Origin: Bidens hawaiensis
Lineage: Eukaryota; Streptophyta; Magnoliopsida; Asterales; Asteraceae
Direction of reading: 5' to 3'
Assembly (NCBI GenBank): GCA_021521415.1
Contig: JAIQDT010014342.1
Span: 167,614 to 231,613 of the forward strand
DNA length: 64,000 bases
This document shows positions 57,245 to 64,000 of the stretch, piece after piece. Numbering within the stretch: the first letter of the stretch is position 1; the number at the start of each line of letters is the position of its first letter. Made by a program: the position numbers and the translations under genes. A model generated the notes under the pieces. It searched no databases. It was not told the DNA's origin and was given only the letters and a program-made list of their open reading frames with translations.

Positions 57245-58848
57245 TTCTACCCCAGTTAAGAAATTTCGTCTCCGAAATTCAATATGCCAAATATGCTCTT
57301 TTTGGGGAAAATTTTATAATCATTTGTTTCGGAATTCGTTTTTCTGTTTCCGAACACGTTTGATTCCCCGTTGTGAATTCCACTGAATTTTATTCAATGA
57401 GATTTTATTGTGTCGCAACTGTTTGATTTTCCCCGCTCAGAATTTTCACGAGTCTCTTTATAGAGTTTAGTTGTATAAAAGTTTTCAAATAATACTAATT
57501 CTGCCCTGTCAGTAAGGCACTCGTTTTGATTCGATATATGAAATATCGGGAGTGAAATAATTTTGTTTAATACATTATGGGGTTAACTTTCAAGGCAATT
57601 TTGTACAGTGCTATATATTTTAGAATCAACTCACCGTTCCTCAACTCAACTAACAACTTTCAAAATTTGATAACTTCTCGTATTTCTCAGTATAGCCCTC
57701 TTGTTAGCCTTAGGCGGCTTTCGGTTTGTTATTAATATTACGAGCTTTATTTATGATTCTCGAAATCGAATCGGATTTTGTATTTTGGATGTCACCAATT
57801 TTTTTCAATTTTAATAAGATGGCGAGTTACATTCTTGCTCGTATAATATAGTATATTACCACTTGTATAATATTATGATGACTGTTAATGTACGAGGATT
57901 GAAATTACTGGTCTCACTCTCCTCTATTGTTTGAATAGTTTATTTGATTTGATTGTTTTATAGAGGATTATAGACTGTGCTTAGGCCAATTAGGGATCTA
58001 AAATTTCATACACAATTCACCAAGAGCAAGATTTTGTTAAGGCGAGTTTCTTCAGTTGGATAGTTGTTACAAATCAGAAGAAGGTATTTGGAGTGGATTA
58101 GTCAGGGAACTATCATTCAGCTTGAATTGCTTTCTTGGGATGTTTAAGGAACACATATTAAAGCTTTTTTTTTAGTTTGTTTCCCACTTCCAATGGGGTA
58201 TCTCGAATTGTTGTAACATCTTTGAGGATCTTTAATATTCCCCCAGAACTTATAATAGTGCACACTTTACAACACATGAGCCTATGATTCCTTCATAGAT
58301 TTCGCTTGCATCTTTATACTAGTACTCAGTTTATCCAAACATCTGGCCTGACTTTTCCTTGTTCATCACTCAGTTATTAAAGCTACAAAAGTTTGAAGTT
58401 CAAGTTTCGGTTACGAATAGTATAGTTTTCCTCATCCTTGTTTCATCATTGAGGTACTAGGTTTTGTTCCGTGTACGGGATCACTTCTTTATCTAGAAGA
58501 GGCAGTATAACAGTTCTATTTCTATATATAACCTTCATTTGAACTCAATTAACTAGTCCATACTGACTATTACACAATGACTCCTCACTTCCACCGGGAG
58601 TGCATCGATAGGGAATAGCTAGTTATTTAGGTTAAGAGGGTAGTTTTTCGAGTAATATAGTTAGTATTTATAGTCTTACTTTGGTGGTTTCTATAGTATA
58701 CAGAATTGTTATTTTACTAGACGGTATATTTTCCAAGGTAATAACTTGTAGGAACGAAACGTCTATCAGTATCCGTAATAAATAAACTAAAGTATATTAG
58801 GCATTACCAGGAACGTACCTGTTACTACATTTGTTCTATCCGGTTTAT
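57245..58848 (-). other. Pol-less internal region and polypurine tract
   Basis: 1.6 kb between the gag stop and the 3' LTR where pol should be. No RT, RNase H, integrase or chromodomain motif in any minus-strand frame. The end (57270-57245) has the box GGAGACGAAATTTCTTAAC and the purine run GGGGTAGAA just before the LTR, equivalent to the pol end/polypurine tract of the chromovirus at 32180-32216. Confidence 0.7.
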
Positions 58849-60207
58849 TCACAATACTTGACCCCTAGTCGAGTTAGACGTCGATGTCGGTCCTTGCCTT
58901 TGTCTTCCCGTCACAATTGGGTTCAATCTAGGGCAGTCTTTCTTGATGTGCTTCACACTACCACACTCATAACAGGCATTACGGTTTATTATGGTTTGGT
59001 TTTGGTAGACTGGTTGTTGTCGTGTTGGTTGCGGTTGGGGTAGTTGTGAGTCCTGGAGTTGGGTTGGTGGATTTATAGTATTCATAACGGTTCTACAATT
59101 TCGGGCATAGTGTCCCACTTTCCCACATTTGTGACACACATTGGTCCGACATTCACCAACATGATGATAACCACATTTTCCACATCTAGGCAAAGGCCCG
59201 TTATACTTATCTTGCTTCACATCGGAACTGATCATAGTGTAATTTTGTATTGCAAGGCGCGCACATTTATTCTGTTGTCTTTCTTGTATTCCCGCTCCAT
59301 AATTGGTTCGTTTTGTACCAGATGATTCCCCGGGCATTCTTAACGCACCACTTCTAATCAAATCAGAAGTTACAATGCCAGCTTGTAACACGGCATTTTC
59401 GAAAGTTACAGGGCCTGTTGAATTAACCAAACTCCTGACTTCGGGGGCTAAACCCCAAATGTAGCGTTCAGTACGTTTAGATTCTGGAGTAGCTAACCAT
59501 AGGACTAGACGAGCCAGTTCGTTAAAGCGATGGGTATACTCCAAGTGATCTGCACCCTTCATTTCTAGATTCCAAAGTTCTTACTCTAATTTATGAATTT
59601 CTTTTATCGGACAAAAGTGTTTTATCATAAGATTTTTAAGTTCTGTCCAAGTCATACGATTGGTTGCCTCTAGTCCTCGAATTTGCACAACAGTATTCCA
59701 CCACATTAGCGCGTGGTCTACAAATGTAGAAGTAGCAAATTTGACAATACAATCTGGTGGACAGTTAGTGATATTAATGATGGATTCAGTCTTTTCGATC
59801 CACTTTACCAGTCCATTTGGTCCTTCAGTACCGCTAAATTCCATAGGTTTACATAGCATGAAGTTCTTAAGTTGATACCCGTGTTGCGGGGGATTTTGAT
59901 TGCTACGACTATTGTTCAAGTTCGGTGGGAGATTATCATTATTGAAAGTAATATTGGTATTCAACGGGGGAGTATTAGTTGTGATAGTATCAGTATTTAT
60001 CGGGGGAGCATTTGTGGTTGTATTAGTATTTGTTGGGGAATTAGTATTTACGGCCGCGTTAGCGTTCGGCACTTGATTTGTATTCATAGTTGTATGGATA
60101 CCAGCAGCGAATTGTGCTGCTATTATCGGAAGTACTGTTTGTAGTTGTCGAGCGATCATCTCGGCTATATCTGCCTCAGACAACATGTTTACTTTCTTCG
60201 GGGCCAT
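58849..60207 (-). CDS. Gag of the non-autonomous Gypsy (one internal stop)
   Basis: One frame on the minus strand from MAPKKVNMLSEADIAEMIAR (ATG at 60207; the frame is open for 16 more codons upstream) to 58849, about 453 codons. Order: an Asn/Thr-rich low-complexity stretch, the gag domain (FSGTEGPNGLVKWIEKTES, ALMWWNTVV, MTWTELKNLMIKHFCP), one in-frame TAA at 59581-59583, then EYTHRFNELARLVLWL and YIWGLAPEVRSLV. Three zinc knuckles follow: CGKCGYHHVGEC, CHKCGKVGHYARNC and CYECGSVKHIKKDC. It would form the particle that packages the RNA. Apart from the single stop it is intact, unlike every other frame here. Confidence 0.82.
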
Positions 60208-61286
60208 TCTATAACAATAACCAGTTATCCAACAATTAACAAAATTCACATACACTAATGATCACAAAAGGAATTACAATAACAAGTAATCAGGTATTTC
60301 AATTAACACGTATATATCACACTGGTTTGTTCTCGAGTCTGAATACTAAGGATAGTATGTAAAATTAGCCTAGCAAACGCCAAAGTTTGCATATATATTA
60401 AAAGTTGTCATCTCATGACAAGAAATTTTAACCCAATAGGGGTCAATGTTTGTATTGAAAATGCCCAAATCGTCCACCATATTAGCATAGCGCACCACCA
60501 TATGCTTGTATGAATATCAGAAGCTATACACGACAATACCATACTATCCTTATCTATCAAAGCACGCGTTATAACAATTATAAATAGTTCACAACTTATA
60601 CGAAAATTGTTCCTATACGATCCCATTATTGGGAAGTTGTTTTTGTTCGGTCTCTCCTGTAGGTAGATATTTGCTCATTACGAGTTTAATCAATACGTTA
60701 TAATGGGAATGCACGTGTACATTCCACCTGACTTCTGAATGTTTGTTAACTATAATCGTAAAATATATTCTTTCGCCAGGTCATTCAGTTTTCGTAGGCA
60801 TGTCGGACTTAATAAAAGTAGTAGTTTACTAGTTGGAGGTAAGTAGGTTCAATTCCAGTCGGGGCACGTCATCATTTCGTGAGCATGAGATTTCTCTCCT
60901 ATAATAACCAATTGGAATAGCAAAATATAGGAGAGGTTGAAGTTTGTCTTTCATAGATGGTTCGAAGAGTTTGCTAGTTAGGGAGGTTCATCATAGTTAG
61001 TTGTACTGGTGATATGTAAAGGAAATTACTATTATTAATATTTCATTTTGAAATATTATTAGTACATTATATGTACTGGTAGTAACGATTGCTCATATTA
61101 TAATTGAAAACTCAGTTTTGGTAATTATCATATTTATAATTTGATAAATCGGGCTCATCACTAGGTATTTCCCCTAGGGATAGTGTTTGTTTCTGAACAA
61201 CAGAATTGGAAGGATGACCGGAAAATAGTTTAGATTAATGTCAAAGGAACCAGTTTATAAGATAGGATTGGATTCAAACTGTGGAG

Positions 61287-61343
<57 letters not shown>

Positions 61344-62070
61344 TTCTTGAAATTATTATCTGTAAGTCACAACTCCAATGGTTCGTTCCCGGGCCTTATA
61401 TATTAAGCCCCTTTTGTGGTTCCGTCACATCACCAGATTTAGTTTAAACTTATTGAAGCATTCTTGTATTCTCACTCACGGGCAACACTGGTTCTTCATC
61501 AATTGTAAAACTACTAACATCTTTCGGTGCAATCGCTAATCAGAAGAGAATGTTTTTCGATAGTTTAGATCCGCACAAAAGATATTATTAATTAGGGCAG
61601 AAATAAAATATTTTATTTGTTATGAACAGATATAATATTAATTACAATAAAATATAATATTAATTTTGGTAAGATATAATTTTGATTGGAATAGGAATTA
61701 ATAGTGATTATAACCGAATATAATATTGGTTATGATAAGATTCAATGTCATCCGTAGTACCGTACGTACACGTATCCCTATACCTCGTCTCAGATAAGCA
61801 CGTATGCACATGTCATATATACTTCACATCACCTTTATGCACGTATGTTGCCATTTTTACCTACCAATATGTTCCGCGACTTCTCCCTGAATTCCCTCTT
61901 ACAAGCAAGTCTGTTATTACGTTCCGGACCATAATAACTCACTTGCCCTTCGAGTTCATCCCGGCATCCATCAGTACCTATCGTTACTCATTATTAACTT
62001 TCCCAGTGATAATCGAGCCTAAGGTTATATTATAGGTATCCAATGGGATAACCTAATTCTTTATAACCAA
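60208..62070 (-). other. Long leader between primer site and gag
   Basis: 1.86 kb without coding on the minus strand. It has a (TA)n run of about 50 bases at 61289-61340 and AT-rich sequence. A plus-strand open frame (61745-62035) has no recognisable content. A leader this long is unusual for a Gypsy gag and may hold packaging sequences. Confidence 0.6.
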
Positions 62071-62084
62071 TGGCTCTGATACCA
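62071..62084 (-). promoter_or_regulatory. tRNA-iMet primer-binding site
   Basis: On the minus strand TGGTATCAGAGCCA, five bases after the LTR end GGGGTGTGACA. It is complementary to the 3' end of initiator tRNA-Met and fixes the orientation of the element as minus. Confidence 0.92.
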
Positions 62085-62089
62085 ACTTC

Positions 62090-64000
62090 TGTCACACCCC
62101 GACTAGGTAGTTGCGGAAGCGTAATACGGGAATGCAACAGATACATCTGGTATCAAATACATTGTTCATAAAGAAACATTACTAACTAATTTACAATTTA
62201 CTACATCGTTCTAACATCGTTTACAAACTAGGTGATACAATTTAACCTGTTCTTCAATCACCTTACTTCTAACTCAAATGCCCACGACATCAATCACCAA
62301 TCAGACACGTAACGCACAGAAAATTACTTCTCATATCTGATTACCTGAAAAGCATGTTAAAACAGGTCAACTACGAATAGTTGGTGAGTTTCATAAGTTT
62401 TAACGAAATCAGTTCTGCGCACCATACAGTCATAATTTGTATGTACGCGCGTATGTAAAAATATGTATTTACGGTTGTATAAATGTGTACAACCATATCC
62501 TTGTGTGTGCATATTCACACATGTAAGTTTATAATATAAATTCGAAATTCCGGTAAAATCGTGATTGTTTGTTCGTACTACCTGTCTCCAATTTTCGTGT
62601 TTAACCAACCACTGTGGACCCCCTTTCTCCCACAACGGTTCCACATAAACTCAACCACTGTGGCCCCCCTTCCACCCACAATGATTCCATGTAAACTCAA
62701 ACATTATATAGTGTACACGCAAATAATTAGTATATTCTACACATAGTAACTTCCTACGGCTAATCACATAGCATGTATATAGACACATATACACATATAG
62801 TATTTATCACGTATCACCAAGTACTGTGGCTCCCCATCCGCCCACAATACGCATAATCACATTATTTTCTTAACATTCATGTCATAATCAAGTTAGTTCG
62901 TTTAATAAGTTGCAGCAGAACTTGGCTCATAGGCCATACTCAACTTTAGTTTATAAGTTGCAGCAGAACTTGGCTCATAGGCCATACTCAACTTTAGTTT
63001 ATAAGTTGCAGCAGAACTTGGCTCATAGGCCATACTCAACTTTAGTTTAGTAAGTTGCAGTAGAACTTGGCTCATAGGCCATACTCAACTTTAGTTTATT
63101 ACTATTGTGGCCCCTCTTCTGCCCACAACAGCCCCATAATCATCACAGACAATGTTATCCCCATGGCCATTACAGACCACGTTGTCTCCCAAATTAGTTA
63201 TGTTTAACATTACATAACGTGTTTGTATAAACATGTTGTCACGTGTAATTTCATTATGTTTTGCAATTCGTATTATCTCCACTCAATATATCAATCAACG
63301 ATAATAATCATCTTTCATCAGCACGTAGTCAGTCATTATGTTTGTAGGGACTTTTCATATATAAATGTTCAGATATTTTATATCCTGATCCGTGTTTAGA
63401 TAAATAACGTGTATAAACATGCTTTCCACCCCAAAAGTTCGTAAAATAGTTTAAAGAGTGGGGTCATGAAACTCACCTTAATGTTGTTCAAGCTGGTGGT
63501 ACGTATCGGTAACTAGAATGTCTCGATTATAGCTTGAATCCTATAACCGGTATCGTACTGTTAATACTAGTACGGTGTTTAAACCAAATCGGGCTGTATA
63601 GATAATCTGGGTATAGCTGTTAGGCCCAGAACATGACCATAGTCATAGATTGTAACGTTGTATACGATGAAAAGATTAAAACTGCATTTGGCTCAGTTTC
63701 ATCGTTTCCCGAGCCTAGCCAAGTTGATTATTTATGCGTTTCGGGATTAGGTAAGATCACATAAACTTAAGTAAATATATTGATTGATAAAATGATTTGA
63801 TTTATTAAAGAATTTTAAGGTTTCGGTATCTGGTTTGATCGCAGGGTTCGTTTCCGTATTCACACGGGTTTGATTATACAAAACGCGTACAATCCACCCG
63901 AATTGTCCGGAATTCTCGTAAAAAGTTCGTTTTTATCAATATCATTCAAAAATATGATATTTGACCACTTTTGACATTTTGACATACCAGTCAGTCCGTT
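62090..64000 (-). mobile_element. 5' LTR of the gag-only Gypsy (partial)
   Basis: The first 1911 bases on the plus strand, nearly identical to 53503-55365. Differences are scattered single bases, small indels and one extra 48-bp unit. The promoter half is outside the window. Confidence 0.9.
62905..63097. repeat. 48-bp tandem repeat, 4 units
   Basis: Four copies of the unit seen three times in the other LTR. Units 1-3 have the same 48-bp spacing; unit 4 carries the extra G and a GCAGTAG variant. Confidence 0.92.

Larger units (their letters stand above)
53503..64000 (-). mobile_element. Gag-only Gypsy element with 3.7-kb LTRs (minus strand)
   Basis: Both LTRs begin (on plus) TGTCACACCCCGACTAGG, at 53503 and 62090, and are nearly identical over the shared 1.9 kb, so the insertion is young. 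Minus order: 5' LTR (beyond 64000 to 62090), tRNA-iMet primer site (62084-62071), 1.86-kb leader, gag (60207-58849), 1.6 kb of non-coding sequence, a GAGACGAAATTTC box with a purine tract (57270-57245) and the 3' LTR (57244-53503). No protease, RT or integrase motif is present, so it must depend on a relative's enzymes. The polypurine box and LTR ends tie it to the chromovirus lineage. Confidence 0.85.

Noticed and set aside
58849..60207. Endogenous pararetrovirus capsid gene
   Set aside because: The element has LTRs, a tRNA-iMet site and a polypurine tract, and no movement-protein or pararetroviral polymerase motif; gag of an LTR retrotransposon fits.
61289..61340. (TA)n tract as an origin or regulatory site
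   Set aside because: Plain microsatellite; similar tracts occur at 16930, 17980 and 37635 in unrelated contexts.

Overview
The window is plant nuclear heterochromatin. It is AT-rich and contains no host gene that I can support. Almost every base I can explain belongs to LTR retrotransposons, their solo LTRs, or small DNA transposons. The Ty3/Gypsy chromovirus (Tekay/Del-like), Athila-like and Sirevirus-like Ty1/Copia families, with tRNA-iMet primer sites, point to an angiosperm. The Sirevirus-type extra ORF and LTR style remind me of Asteraceae, but that is an impression, not a proof.

Region 1 (1-12.9 kb). A solo LTR (761-5355, target duplication AATAA) contains a second solo LTR (1757-4190, duplication GTATG). 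A third related solo LTR lies at 6295-8626. A dead minus-strand chromovirus pol (9967-12362) follows, then an unassigned stretch and a 33-bp tandem repeat (12953-13130).

Region 2 (13.1-64 kb) reads as one nested stack. A minus-strand Athila-like LTR (about 13140-19469) is split by a solo LTR (13483-18152, duplication GAATC), which is itself split by another (13782-16029). The Athila-like internal region (19470-19998) is entered by a minus-strand Sirevirus-like Copia element whose 3' LTR is 19999-20707. That Copia element is cut by a plus-strand Athila-like element (21537 to about 36643) carrying a plus-strand Tekay-like chromovirus (about 25706-34466). It is also cut by Harbinger-like elements (35892-36219 inside the Athila LTR, and 36738-37905), by a CTCGAGCC-rich element (about 44657-45452), and in gag at 47711 by a second minus-strand Copia (47712-53502). 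The second Copia is interrupted in its leader by a young minus-strand Gypsy element (53503 to beyond 64000) that carries gag but no pol.

Coding capacity is mostly decayed. Stops, frameshifts or lost catalytic residues are visible in every pol. The best preserved reading frames are the gag of the youngest element (one internal stop) and a 372-codon RT frame of the second Copia.

The most interesting signal is shared architecture in the chromovirus LTRs. Several divergent LTR subfamilies keep a TATA box, often a telo-box, then a repeat or hairpin array. A splice-donor-like GTGAGTTTC site, a subfamily-specific minisatellite, and a block ending in an acceptor-like CAG follow. This looks like a leader intron of about 0.6-1.1 kb inside the LTR, with the flanking signals conserved and the interior repeats swapped.
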